Shown: piece after piece, positions 37,119-49,720 of the stretch
Numbering within the stretch: the stretch's first letter is position 1
Layout: the number at the start of each line of letters is the position of its first letter
DNA from: Calliopsis andreniformis
Taxonomy: Eukaryota > Arthropoda > Insecta > Hymenoptera > Andrenidae
DNA: 64,000 nt
Assembly (NCBI RefSeq): GCF_051401765.1
Contig: NC_135064.1
Coordinates: 25,084,001-25,148,000, forward strand
Direction: 5' to 3'
Program-made: the position numbers and the translations under genes
Notes under the pieces: model-generated
What the model saw: only the letters and a program-made list of their open reading frames with translations
Told to the model about the DNA's origin: nothing
Database searches by the model: none

Positions 37119-40100
37119 TGTTTCCCTGTCTCGTCTCGGGGGAGGCTACAGATGGCAGCGAAAGGCTGGTCGCTCCGGCTAAAGAGCTCCAGAGCTCGAC
37201 GTCATCGTCGCACAATGCCCTGTTTGCGCTGGCAAACCAGCCATGTAATGAAACCTCGCGGGACACGCTGGCCGAGCGAATACGTAAACGTGGGATTAGA
37301 GATGGGCGCAGGGAGGGCCGCACGGCCGCGGTCCGCTGTCACGGCACACGTGTCAAAGCGTAATTGCAATTTGCAGTTTAGTTCGGCGCACTCGGAGACT
37401 TTGATAATTAAGGGTGAGAGTCATCTCCACGAGGTGGGGGTTTCAAAAGGATAGAAGCGAAGTGAATCGTTTTGCGGCGACCTGGAGGAAGGAAGACGCG
37501 AGGATGTTAGTTTTAGGGGAAGCTGAGCGTGTAATGAAAACTGCGGGCCTCGGTTCCGCTGTCTTGCAGCTGTGACGGTGGGGACATTTGCTTCTTGCGG
37601 GTGGACTCGTTTGATGGAACTGGGTGGGGAGAAAATAGCGTTGACTTTCGTGGACCGTGGATCGTAGCTGAGTGTGTAGGTGTGGGAAGGTTTTGAGATT
37701 GTGAAGTGGGTGATGTAGGAGGTGTTCTTTAGCTCTTTGATATTAGATGCGGAAATTTTTTAGCTAAAAATCACCGTGGCAATTTTCCCTCTAGACTTGA
37801 GAAAATATTATGATCCAGGCTTTTATCGAGGAGAGAAAACAGTCATGGGAAACGACGTTGCGCCTGTAGTTACTGCGGTCAACCGAGTGGCGAGGAACTA
37901 TTTCGCCAACTGTTTACCGCGGTTGCTTCACTCGTTTCTCATGTTTTTCCTTCCCGTTTTTTGCTCCAGTCCGACGACAGCCTTGTGGCGAGATTCTGTC
38001 CCTCGCGACACACAGGATTCTGGCGAGAAAATGCTGCCAACGAGCGGAAATTCTTTATTTTCCAGGAACACGCTTGCGAGCTTTCCACCGAGGGGTCAAA
38101 ACAACCGCGCTAGATACGCAGAGAATAGGATTCATATCTCTTTTTTCCCCACCCATTTCCTCTCCCTCTTGTTACGATAGTTCCGCTCTGTAACGAATCA
38201 ATTTCAATTTCGGACGATGATCGGCTCGCTGAATTGTTTTTTAATAGAATTCTTTTTGCTCCTATTTGATGGTATGTATTGTTCGGTGAATCGTGCGCTG
38301 GAAAATATTCTATTGCCAACGTGAAATATTTCAAGTGGCTGGAAAATTTTGGGTAACCTAAAGGGAACAAAAAATGAAGTAATGAAAAATCAGTGCTCTC
38401 TTTTATTTGTGTATTCGAACAGTAGTAGATTTTCTTTTTTACAATTTTTATTTAAGACAGGTGATGCATGAAATACTTACTTGGAACTAAAAACATCTTT
38501 CTATGGCTAGAGTTAAGAGAAATTTAAATTATAGTATTGAAATCACTATTGAAAAGAATAGTAATCCTTGAAGATAATCGTATTAAAATTTATTACTCCA
38601 TCAAGACTTACTCGAGGAATGAAGAATTAAATTAAATTGCTTACAAGCTTATGGTACTACATTTCTCGTTCAACTTTCTAGTTCTCTCGATCCGATGTAA
38701 ATAATCAGACGAAGACGAAAACAAATATCACGCGACTTGTTTATCCACAAATCACGCGTCTCTTCTAATTATCCTTCTTAAACCCCTCCTGATCCTTTAA
38801 TTTTACGGTATCATTACCACGCATCGGTCCTGACGCTTAAGAAAACTGATTGCTCGCAAATTATCCATCGCTCGTTCCACATCTTTCCGATTGTGAGAGA
38901 CGTTTTGACACTAACCCGCTTACCGCGTCCCGTTTCTGTGTTGCCACTTCATTCGTGTGGACGTTCAACGCGTGTACCCTCTTACGGAAGCACCGTATAT
39001 CGACTCGAAACTCAAGCTGTCAACTATCGATTCTGTAGCTCGCGGATTCTCCATTGACAGTCAACGGAATTAGGATACTCTCTCGCAAATCGTGCCAGAG
39101 AACTGTATTATAGAAAAGCTAGGTGACGAGACAGGTTTAACCCACTTGTATCATACTTGCAGAATAGATGATCCTCTCTATAATAACTTTTTAATTCCAG
39201 CAGAAGTATCATTTTATTAGACTGAAACAAAATTGAAATGAGCCATTGATTTCCACGATACCTATTTCATCCTCCGATAGATGAATCCGCTATTCGCGAT
39301 ATGGCTTAATCAAATGTGCAGGCTTTACTAGTTCGATGCAAATGGATCGATAGAGGTAACTCCATTCTACGAGAGATTAGCACTCTAAAATAAACTATAA
39401 TTTTGCTTTAATATCCTCGCGAAAAATTCTCTGATTTCTTCACGAACTCCGTTAACTTTTTCAATGACTTTCATACTGTTTCCTCTCTCCTCGAAGTGTC
39501 TCTGTTGTGAGAAACTTCGACTTTCTTTCTCCGATCGTCGTTATAGTTACTACCTCCATTTTGGCTCAGCAATATCGCCTTCATAGAAGTCTCCTCATTC
39601 GACCAGGAAGCCGTAAACGCGACGTTAACGCGTCACTATTCGCGTTAGGCGAGGCGCATTCGTTTCACCGTGGCATTCCTCTGGTTCAAGCCTCACCTGC
39701 TGCCAGCAGTGTGTCTAGCCTGATTGTCAATGCCCCTAAATCAACGTAGTCTCCCGCGCCTCGGATTAGCCATCAGACGCTGTGATGAGACGATGCCCCC
39801 ATTGCTCAGCTTCCGCCTTTCTCGTCCTCGGTCTCATCCGTTGTTAATTCACCGTGGACTCGACTAAACGCTAAAACGCGCCAGAAAATTCACAGTCTGC
39901 CTGAGACTCGTCGTTCCAGGAATTAGCGACTATTTAATTGCAGCAGATTTGTTAACGGATTCTTGGAGCGTAGTAGACTCCTCAGCATCCTTAAAGCTCC
40001 TCTATGTTCTTGAAGATCCCTGACTGTGATTAAGAGTTTGTTGAGAGAAATTTGGATATACTGTATTTTAGGATTTAAAGACTTTACGAGGAGACGACAT

Positions 40101-40579
40101 TGAGTGTTTACTGCTCTTTGAAATTTATTTGTTTGCGACGACGGAAGTTTTATGTAGAGTATTAATAGGGACTTTAAAGAAAGAGGAAAAAAGGTGAAAA
40201 ATGTTTTCGTGAGAAAATTGTATCTCTGAAACAGCTTTATTTTCGTACGCGAGATGAAAGGTTGAACACATTTTTATGAAATACTGCCAAGTAGAAAAAC
40301 ATAAAATAATGCCATACTGAATGTAGTGGTTTCGTGAGTCTAAAAAAGTAGTCAATGACCAGGGGTTGATTTATTTCCGAACCACTGTCCAGCATTTAAA
40401 GTTCAGAAGACAAAAGCCAGATTTATGAAGTAGAAACATTTCTTCATTTCCCTATTGCATAAATTCTTTCTCCATTGGTGCTCCTGGCACATTGCTGATC
40501 CACCAGAAACCTTGTCGTCGATAGTTATTAGTTTTCCGACGTTTAACAAAGGTATAGCACGAAGTACGTGCGGTTATGC
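37119..40579. other. No gene seen
   Basis: CpG-rich to about 38100, then AT-rich around 38380-38660. A weak CAG|GTGATG recursive-like site lies at 38460/38461. The 134-codon frame at 37776-38180 shows no coding character. Confidence 0.55.
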
Positions 40580-40790
40580 AAGCTCACGGGCGCAGCGGTG
40601 AATATGCACTTAGCCTCGGCGAAAATTAAGGGCATCATCGTTTTAATTAAAATCCTCCGGTTGCGAACCACCATCAGTTTATGTAAATCGCGCTGATAAA
40701 TGGCCACGGCGTGATGTACGATGAAGTCACTCGGCTATCTCGATTTCCGTGACCAGCCTGGCCACACTCTTAAACGATCGTTTACATTTT
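40580..40790. promoter_or_regulatory. Enhancer-like island (composition and motif words only)
   Basis: Contains the palindrome TTTTAATTAAAA (40641-40652), an octamer-like ATGTAAAT (40681-40688) and CTGATAAA (40693-40700, GATA core), separated by GC-moderate sequence. The mix resembles developmental enhancers, but there is no direct evidence. Confidence 0.22.
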
Positions 40791-43700
40791 ACAGCTCACT
40801 CCGTTTTATTGAACATTATTCTTACTTTTATGGCATATCTAGTTACCCATCTATTCGAGAAATAGACTGATGGAGATGGTTTATGTTGGTAACTTTAAAC
40901 AAGATCTAATTTTATGGAGCGTATTTACTGTACATACTTTTCACCTGTTGATTGGGGACGAGTTAACTTGCCACGTGGAAATTACATTATACTAAATCCA
41001 TTTGTTGCTCAGATTTACTGCCCCCATTATTATGGAACGAGAAATCATGGCGTCAACTCATACGTAATTCTTCTAATAGCTATCACAGGCTCCATAAGTT
41101 GTTTCTGTGTAACACACGACTCGCGGTTAATAGATTAATAGAATCTAGATTCTAGAATATTTACAGCATTTCCCTCTAACCAACCTTTCCACGAAAGGAC
41201 ATTAGCGAGCTCTAGAACATATATTTCATTCCCCTTAGTTACTCTGGCGCAATAAAATATCGCGAAGTTGCATCGAGCACACGTAAGACGATAAGCTCCA
41301 AGGCGGCCCGCAAAGACAATGAACCGCCAAGTATAATAAGAACGCCGACCAACAGACGACGATGACCACTTTTGCCTCGTCACTCGAGCAAAATGCGAAA
41401 GCGGGTCGGTGGAAGAGTCCGCAAAAAAGATAAGTTGCCGCGCGGTCGATAACGTAAATGCGACGGCTAAAAGCGCGTGTTCCTGTTCACGTGTCCGTGA
41501 GCATAAGTTTCTGATAGGGCCTATCGAGGCTCCTTCAAGGTTCCCGCCCGCAGTTGGCGTACGTCGCGGCGTCATCGTGGTATGCAGATCTCGTGTACCC
41601 GGCTAGGTTTAAGTGCCGCGTAATTCAGTCCGGAACCCCTGACCCTCTGCATCCCATTCTGACTGTCTCTCGCCCTCCTCTTTTCCTTGGCCCAGCTGCT
41701 CGCTCCGTGGACCCTCTCTTCCTCGTTTCCCAGCGGCACACGTCTTTTTCCACGACCGTGGAAAATGAAGGCACGTTTACGTAACCTCTTATAAAGTGGC
41801 TCCCAAGCTGTGTGACCACTCGTACGTTTCTGGAAGGTTACAATTTGTTTCGTATGAAATATTTCCCTGCTGCTGGCTTGATCGACCGATCGATACGTGG
41901 GGCGTCGCAAGATCCGCTCTGGATGACGTAGTGGAGATCATGGGCAGTATTCGGTGTGATTTATCGGGGGACGTGATGGCTACGGCTACTCGATATCTTG
42001 TTCTTGGAGGTTTTCGGAGTGGGTCTCTAGAGGGAGTAGTAGAGGAAAGCTGAAGGTGTCTAAGAATAAAAATGGTATGAAGCATTTTTAATTATACATA
42101 ATAGAGAATTCTAAATATTGGAGCACAAAGGTAAGAACGCTGCTTAATATTGCTCACTGGTCTATGTCTGAACTCGAACTGGACACTTCTACTGATACTG
42201 ACGCATAGTGTCGAGGAAAGAAATCGTACGATAACTTTTTCAGCTACTGTTTTTTTATACTTAACTAGTATGGCCTTCATTATGCATATGTTAGACTAAA
42301 TTAAGTTAATATTATTTGAAAACCTGTATCTTCTAAGTGGCCCTCTCCTTGTGCCACATGAATATTGATTTATTATCTGTGTACAACTAGGCTTATCGTT
42401 AGGCAGTATCAAAATTACAGGTAGAGTAACTCGATGACATCTGATGGAGGCTAATTTCTCGAAAAAGCTGCACGTATCGTGGTCATTTCAAATGCAAAAT
42501 TGTACATTGAAAAAACTGGTTCCCCGCGTCGAACAACACGGTTGCACTCATAATTACATACATGACATATTACTGGCGAGGTTGCAGGGACTACTTGTTA
42601 TCGATGTGTCTGACTTTCGGTACATGGCACCGTGGATAATTGTACCGTGTTACCCACTTTCGTAATATCTCGTTCGCCCGTCGCTTCGACAATTCCTGTT
42701 GATCGAACACACTTGGACGACTCTTATTTCTTCCTGTCCAACGATTTAATACCTAGGTATTTTTTCGATCCATCACTCGGAGTCTGTGCCCCAGCAGTTC
42801 TTCGTAATTTTTACATGCATACAAATTTTTGAATAAAATTGGTTAGTTCATATCTTAATGCGCGTGCCTCGAGGCAATACTTAAATCTTCGGTAACATTG
42901 CACTTTGGCTTCCAAAAATGGGGTCCAAAAATTACCCAATTTTTCAGCCCCTCGCGTTTGCGCAAACACTTAAGCGAATAAACACCTCTGGCCCGCATTA
43001 CCACTCATTATCCACTGCACACGTTCACGGAGAGAAAAAATTACACTTTATTAAAGAAGCAATCTCGAATGGTTGGGCGTGTTCTTCATTTCGTAGCGTA
43101 CAAGACGCCAGGGAGTCTTGAGATGCAAAGGACACCTCCGACTGTAATCCAGCGGTCTTGAATTATTCATAGGTTTTAATACAAAAGCCCTTCCGTTTCG
43201 TCGATTTCCATTAAATTGCGATACGTTCATTTCGTTTCATTAACCGTTTAAACCGTTCCGCCGATCGTTCCCGAACGACTGGTTTCTTGCGGTACCGATC
43301 GTCCCAGATACGTCTCCCAACTTCCTGTAATTGAGAAATTTCTTATTGGCGCCGGGTACGGACCGTGTCTCTAAAAAAGCTCCTGCGAAAATTAAATGGT
43401 GCCTTGAAATCTGCAATTTAATGGTGAAAATCCCTTTAGCGCGTCATTAGAACCTTGCTTTTTGCTTTTCACCGAGTCGAGCGAAATGCTTTCGCTAAAA
43501 TTCGTTTCGTATATAAGTAGAAAACCGTGGGGTATATTTCTATGTAGATTATTGTATTGATCATTTGAATCTGAAGCCTTCAGCTTAGCGTTCAGGTTCT
43601 TCTGTATTAAATTAGCATATGCAATATCTGAAACACAATATCAAACCAATCAGGTGATAACGGTAAGCAGTAGGTATAATATTATTCGCTTTTTCGAAAG

Positions 43701-46690
43701 AAGTAGTTTAAGCCACTATTCTCCTATTTTCTCTAAATCTCATACTAAAAGAAAGTACTTACATAAAACCTCTCTAATGAAGCTTTCAAAGAGTCTGCTC
43801 CTTTCAACCCCCAACGCTCATTCCCCCCGCCAACCATCCTCCAAATCTATAATCAGATCTCATTCACCTAACCAGTCGTCCTCGTCCGCCTAGAGAAATA
43901 AGTAATCAGGATTCCGTTATCTAACGCGAAGTATCAACGAGTATAGTCGCCTCCATAAAGCGGCCCACACTCTCGATCGAACAGCGGTCGATTTTTCCAG
44001 GCATGCAGCTTTCGAACGGCAAGTTAACCAATGGCAGGTTCATCTTACCACGTTTCAAAGACGAAGAGACCCGATGTGCGTTGCGTGCAGCTTGTAACGC
44101 GAGCAGAGCCCTGAAAGATCATCCGATTAAGAGTAGCAAGCTACGATTGGACACCGTGATACTTCACGTGTGCAAGATATAAGATGTGGGCACACATCCG
44201 CACGCACACCTCGCTGGCCCGCGTGCGGTGTCAGGTATTCCTGTCTCGCGGATTAACGATCGACTGACAAATAAAATTTATTGCAAGATTTCGTTTGACT
44301 CGCGTGATGCTCAAAGGAGGCAAATGAGCGTGAAAGGCTGCCATTGCTCGCCACCCTTCCCTCGATACGCATGAATTAACGTGGCCGTCGGCGAGCAGCG
44401 CGCTTAAAACAGACTCGAGTTCATCTTCCCAGCGGAGACGCCATAGGCTACTCTGAATATAATTCTTTTTATACCGCCTGCGCAAAAAGAAACGAAATTC
44501 GAGCTTTTCCCTGTACAAAAACGGCTGCTGTGTACAACGTTTTCGGTAGCTTTTCCGCGTTTTATGAAAACGGGGGAGCATGATAAAATTTTAATGTTCT
44601 TCACGCTTCCCGATTTTTCGAATTCACAGGCATTGGCTGTGTCAGGAAATGCGAATATTTTCACGCTTAGCGAGAATATTAAAATACTCTGTTCAATCTT
44701 TTATAGTATTTTATTAATGGAAATTCTGACGTTCCCGTTTCACTGGAAAGCTCTTTATTTATATTCGAAACCTCATTTATGGAGGCATCGTTTGTTCGAA
44801 TTTCCAATTATACGGAAATCTGTTACCTGAAGTATCGATAATCCAAAACTACGAGTATACCGCATAGCGAGCGCATTCGCGATGTTATCCATAGGCGGAA
44901 TGCGCTGGCTATTAAACCGTCATCGACAAGCTAACGAACCTATGGAACTTCACGTGGAGTTCCTTTTCAGAAACTCGCCCCCGAGACGCGTCGACGTATC
45001 GATCTCTCGAAAAGACTGTTTTCCAATAGAAATTTGGCGGCCTCGAGATCAGAGAACCGTCAGCCACCCTTTTTATCATCTGTAGGAAAAACTTCACGGA
45101 ACACAATGACGTAGGGTTACAGGATAACGCATCGGTTCCTGAAACCCGTGTTCCCGTTTCGTATTGTTCGTCATTGTGTCCATGCCTGTGTGGGTCCCCT
45201 TTCAAGACAGTCTCGACTCCTTATTATGTGCAGCGGGCCGCGCGAGAGTAGCTTTATCTCAAAAAGCCACGCTTGAATAAAGCTTTTCACGATACGTCGA
45301 ACTCGGGACTCGCGCGCGGCCCCTGATAATGCCACAGGCTTAGAATTTGACGCCGTGGTTTCGATCCTTTGCAAACACCCATCGGGAAGGAGCATCCTAT
45401 CGACTGGCTGAATCAAGTTGTTCGCGTCGGGTCAGCCATGATTGATACGGATTACCCTATCGACCGTCCTATCTCTATTATCCGACGCCCTTTTCGCCAC
45501 GCGTGACTCCCTCTAGCTATTGTCGTCACTCATTCGTCGGCTACTCTCTTCAGATTTCAAGAGTCCGTCGTCCGGTTCTAAACTCTCTTTTCTTCGTCGT
45601 GGTGTTGGCATTAAGTACTCCGATCGGTAGATGGAAATCTTGGGATCTGGGTGGGTCCTGTACCGATTGTGTGAATAGAGGACGGAGTTCGTGGGTTGTC
45701 AGTTATTTTAGAATTAGGTATTGTTGGATCAGTGGATAAGGGGAGATTAAATACAAGAGGCTTTGACTTAATAGTACATAGATATATTATTAAGGAATTT
45801 TAGGAGGCACTGTCGTAGGCTAATATTTCATGCATACAAGTTAGCATATAAATACTGCATTATGAAACAATAGAGATCGATCACTCCCTCTTTTCTTTTA
45901 TTATCTCTCTTGTACAGAAGCATACGCGACAAATTTTTCCATCAAAGTTAGAAAATATTGTCTTTGTCTATTACAATCACAATTTTACGCTATGTAAACT
46001 CGGTTGTCGCAAAATAGAAGTCACCCTATTCTCTACTCTGTAGCATATACGATGAAAGGAAAATTAACTGCATTTGGTTGTGTATCGTAAGCAAAGGTGG
46101 CGCGTTTCAGCCCTGTGAAAAGGTCCAGACTGCTCTCTTTCTTTCGCACTGACTTTGCTCACCTAAAGAATTGCTAATTAGCCGAGGGACGCCCTTTTTC
46201 GCAGCTCTCTGTCCCGTCGTACACGTTATTTTTTCTCCTCGGGTTCTTTTTCTCGCTTCGACGCCAATCTCGCTTGGTTTTCGTTCCTTCTTCACGGTGC
46301 CCGCACTTTTGCTTATTTCCAAGACGATCTATAGCGTCCCTCCTGGGGATGGCTCTTTTTTTCGACAGAGCTACAAGGAGTTGCAAGATACCTACCAGGG
46401 AAATAATGTTCATCTCAGTTTTCCTCCGCCTGTAGAAAAAAGCAGCTTCTACTCAGCTAAACGAGTATCCTCATTTGGAAGAATTGTTGTATACATTTTT
46501 TCGAGTCATCTTTGAAATGAAAACAACACTTACAATTTTTTAATTTTTCACTAATAGCTAATGAATATTGCTCAGAATGTGGAGAAAGGTAGCAGCATTT
46601 CAGAGAGTTAAATTCATTAGGAGAAAATAATTTGTTTTCTTAATTGGACAGTCCAAATAGGAATGCCTATTTAACTCCGTCTTCTTGCAA
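40791..46690. other. No gene seen
   Basis: CpG-rich blocks at about 41200-42050, 43980-44420 and 44880-45700 are separated by AT-rich DNA. A 14-bp palindrome containing TTCTAGAA-type words lies at 41140-41153. Frames of up to 146 codons are unsupported. Confidence 0.55.
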
Positions 46691-46880
46691 AGCCCAAGAA
46701 CAAAGGAAACATTAATTGCAGCGAACCACAGACGAGCTCCTTTGCATAAAGGCGGTCAATGATTCACGCGGCGACGGCTCGTTGCCTTGTGACGAAAACC
46801 TGCCTCTCGAGGTCTGGTTAAACGCTCTTAACCGCGATCGATTGCGTGCAATACGCATTTCGCGGAGGCTTGATTAAATG
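46691..46880. promoter_or_regulatory. Enhancer-like island (composition and motif words only)
   Basis: Contains a Runx-type AACCACA (46724-46730) and an octamer-like TTTGCATA (46741-46748) within GC-moderate DNA that has few AT runs. It is supported by motif words only. Confidence 0.2.
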
Positions 46881-49295
46881 GCGCTCAAGCATCCGTGAAG
46901 AATCTCATTCCTCGCGCTTTCACTAAGATAATATCGTCGATTTCTCCGGGTAGGTGGTTATTTCGTGGATAGTCGCGATTGGTCTTCCATCTTACGCCGA
47001 TTAACCTGGAGTATACTTCTCCGTGGCCGGGAACATGATATACCTTTGCGTTTAGAAGCCTTAGTTTGCAAAGTTGGAACAAATCGGTTACATTAAGAGA
47101 TTGCACAGAAGGAGCGACGAAGAAAGATTTATAGGAATTAATAGTGATGTAGAAGGAGCACGAAGAGTCTTGTAAAAGCATTAGATCATGCTGAGAAGAA
47201 TAATTTTATTTCCTGAATTTTTGACAGCCTCGAAAGGTCATCAAAAGATTGATACTTTTACACTTCTTCTTGATATGTTTAGCTTTTTATAATATAATTT
47301 CTAACATATTAACTCAGAAGTACTTATATAACTCGAAAGATGAAGATTCATAAATAATGTTTATTTACTCGTACAAAAGCCCAACACTTGAATTGATTCT
47401 TTAATCACACTTGTTTCTCAGTGTACATCATTGAAAATAAATGGATTCAATAATCCCTAAATAATGGGGGATAAAGAAAGCTCTATCACAGGGAAGAAGA
47501 GACGTTAGGGGAAGTCTAGAGCAAAAATGTAGGGGAGACTTAGAGGCTAAGGGCGCCTGCAGAAATAAACCACGGAAGTTACCCGGTGGATAGTGACCCG
47601 ATGGATTAACGATCTTCAAGGCAGCACAGGGGAACTTTTAATTTATACCGAAACGGGCCCGTCCCGCGCAAAGGAGTCTTTCCTTCTGCCGCGTAGTCGT
47701 TCCTGCTGCACCTACCTATCTCGCGGGCTACCCATCTTGGATGTGGAACTTTTGTCCTTCGAGCTCTGCAGTGTGCCTTTACGTCCTTTATATCTTCCAG
47801 GGGCAAACGTCAAACGATGCGGAAACTGAGATACCGTTCCTATCGGACATTCTTTTTTTCCAACGAACCGAATATAATAGATCCGCTACTCCGCCCCTGG
47901 TGCTTCGGCGAACCACCAGTCCGAGTTTGAGCAATTCCTTAAACTTTCTGCAATGTTGCAGGAGTACGCTACTCGAGAGGGTAATTGAAAGATGTCTGCA
48001 GCTGAGCAACGCGAACTTTTGATTTGGAAGAAATTAAATGGGGACTCGAGCGAGGGGAAAGATCCCTCGGTGTCACTCTTTCCTTCGTAATTGTTTGAAT
48101 AGAGTTATGACTGCTTGGAGAAGTGGAATCGCTTATCAAATTTCAGAATGCCTTCTTATATTCTGTTTTATCATTTACTAATTACTACTACCCAGCTTCT
48201 TTTTCACACCTCTCTAGATAACTACACCACGCTTTATGTTTATCTGTACCTTTTTTCTCGCCTCTTCATGACCTTCCCCATAAACCAGAGCCAAGGCAAT
48301 TAATGTCAGACAGCTCGCAAAAAATTCCATCACCGCTCCCCAATTACAGACAGTTTGAGACGTCGCGTAAATCTAAGCTGTCACTTGTCCCGTATTTAAG
48401 ACACGACACCGCTAGTTACCTCCACCGACAATGCTACCATGCCCTGAAATCAGACACGATCGAGCGTGTCCCCTAACGGCACACCCGCCACTCAACGACA
48501 CATTCCGCGGTCCGTGTCAGCCGTGTGACACGGCCGTTCCGCGAGCGTGTCGTGTCGAGTTAAGTAGACGGGGGACGAAGATATGACAGATCGATCGGTC
48601 GGCGTCGCCAGCGACGAAACAATCATTAGCTCTTTTTGATACGCGCGGCCCTCGTCTTGTCCCGCGACGCGTATGCACGCGCGATTCAACCGTATCGTAA
48701 TATATTCGCCGGCCATATCAGAATGAGCAATATTTCAACGAAGGCTGAGATAGCGTCAACGTATAGGGGCTACCGAGACCGGTACCCATTGACCCCGCGT
48801 CCTACTCGTTCGATCTTAAACGATTCATTCATAAATGGGACGGGTGGGCGTAAATGAATCGTATTCTGGCGCTGTTAAATATCGTAACCCAGTGGCGTGG
48901 GCGGGGCCGCGGGGTTTGTTAATCGAGCGCCGTATCTACAGGACGCGGAGAAAATGTATTACTTAGCCGGTCGGAAGGGCGTACCATAAATTTTCCACCG
49001 CCGACCGAGATTTATATGAGACACGGCCGAACGCAGCGTCGCTTTACCGGTCTAATCGTTCGCCATCTTATCGTTCTTTTCTCCCTTCATTTTCTTTTAG
49101 ACGGTTTTTCGCTGCAAAGGGCTGAATACAAAGTCGCTTGTCCACAGGCGTTGCGGAAATGGGAGGATCGGTGGAAGATGATGAAGGACGTCGAAGCAGC
49201 TTCTTTTGAAGTGTTCTGAGGAAAAAAGTTGGTGAAAATTCTTGAAAGCTTGACCAGTATTCGTAATTGTATAACTAGAATCGAAGTTCAGTGTA
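46881..49295. other. No gene seen
   Basis: Mixed DNA, with a CpG-rich block at about 48340-49200 leading to the hAT-like element. Confidence 0.55.
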
Positions 49296-49303
49296 GCTTA
49301 GAG
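49296..49303. repeat. Left target-site duplication of the hAT-like element
   Basis: The octamer GCTTAGAG abuts the left terminus. Its partner at 49522-49529 is GTCTAGAG, with two mismatches at positions 2 and 3. Confidence 0.5.
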
Positions 49304-49521
49304 CAGTGATGCTCAGAAAAAGTGCCCGCGAGCGGCCAGCATTGCCTGAAATCGCTGGCGAGCGGCCTAGCACGAGCAGCTCTCCCACTCTTTGAGGAAT
49401 GGTCAGGCCTTAGAACAGTTTCGACGGCTCCATACTCTGCTACTGAAGTGGGCTTTAAAACCGCGAGCAAGCGATCCTGGGCATTTTCCGCGCTCGCCTC
49501 GAAGGTACTTGAGCATCGCTA
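49304..49521. mobile_element. hAT-like non-autonomous element (MITE), 218 bp
   Basis: The left end reads CAGTGATGCTCA (49304-49315). The reverse complement of the right end reads TAGCGATGCTCA (49510-49521), matching at 10 of 12 positions. A second inverted block, GCGAGCG, lies at exactly the same offset from both ends (49328-49334, and complement 49491-49497), so the terminal inverted repeat runs about 31 bp. Flanking octamers GCTTAGAG (49296-49303) and GTCTAGAG (49522-49529) match at 6 of 8 positions, as expected of an aged target-site duplication. Eight-bp TSDs and CAGTG-type termini are hAT hallmarks, and a central TA in both octamers fits the Buster-type preference nnnTAnnn. There is no transposase; the short open frames inside are not genes. 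Confidence 0.6.
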
Positions 49522-49529
49522 GTCTAGAG
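49522..49529. repeat. Right target-site duplication of the hAT-like element
   Basis: The octamer GTCTAGAG abuts the right terminus and matches the left octamer at 6 of 8 positions, including the central TA. Confidence 0.5.
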
Positions 49530-49672
49530 TGTGGTAGGTGCTGGTACAGCAAGCCGATGACAGAGTCAGCACAGGGCGGAGAGAGATAGGGGAAAAGGGG
49601 ATGGGAAGTGAGAATCTCATCCTGACCCTGCTAGTAAACTCGTCACTAGGGTTACCTATAATAATAGACCCA

Positions 49673-49720
49673 AACCTTAGTCGCGTGGACGCTAAGGTTA
49701 GGTCAGGTCAGGCCAGGTCA
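49673..49720. repeat. Hairpin followed by five TTAGG-type pentamers
   Basis: A perfect 8-bp stem, AACCTTAG (49673-49680) and CTAAGGTT (49692-49699), encloses an 11-nt loop. Five head-to-tail pentamers overlap its right arm: GGTTA, GGTCA, GGTCA, GGCCA, GGTCA (49696-49720). GGTTA is a rotation of TTAGG, the ancestral insect telomere repeat, so this may be a degenerate interstitial telomere-like run. It may also be part of a transposable-element end, given the hAT-like MITE about 150 bp to the left. Confidence 0.55.

Noticed and set aside
36757..37323. 188-codon minus-strand frame
   Set aside because: Arg/Ser-rich arbitrary composition, antisense to a slightly better + frame, in a stop-poor CpG-rich block.
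38420..38466. CAG|GTGATG at 38460/38461 after a T-rich stretch
   Set aside because: An AG just upstream of the CAG would compete as acceptor, and GTGATG is a weak donor.
39692..39699. CAGGTGAG on the minus strand
   Set aside because: Its upstream side on that strand is purine-containing with no pyrimidine tract.
41140..41153. 14-bp palindrome AGAATCTAGATTCT, heat-shock-element-like
   Set aside because: Perfect 14-bp palindromes are expected several times by chance in 64 kb, and only one properly spaced HSE pair is present.
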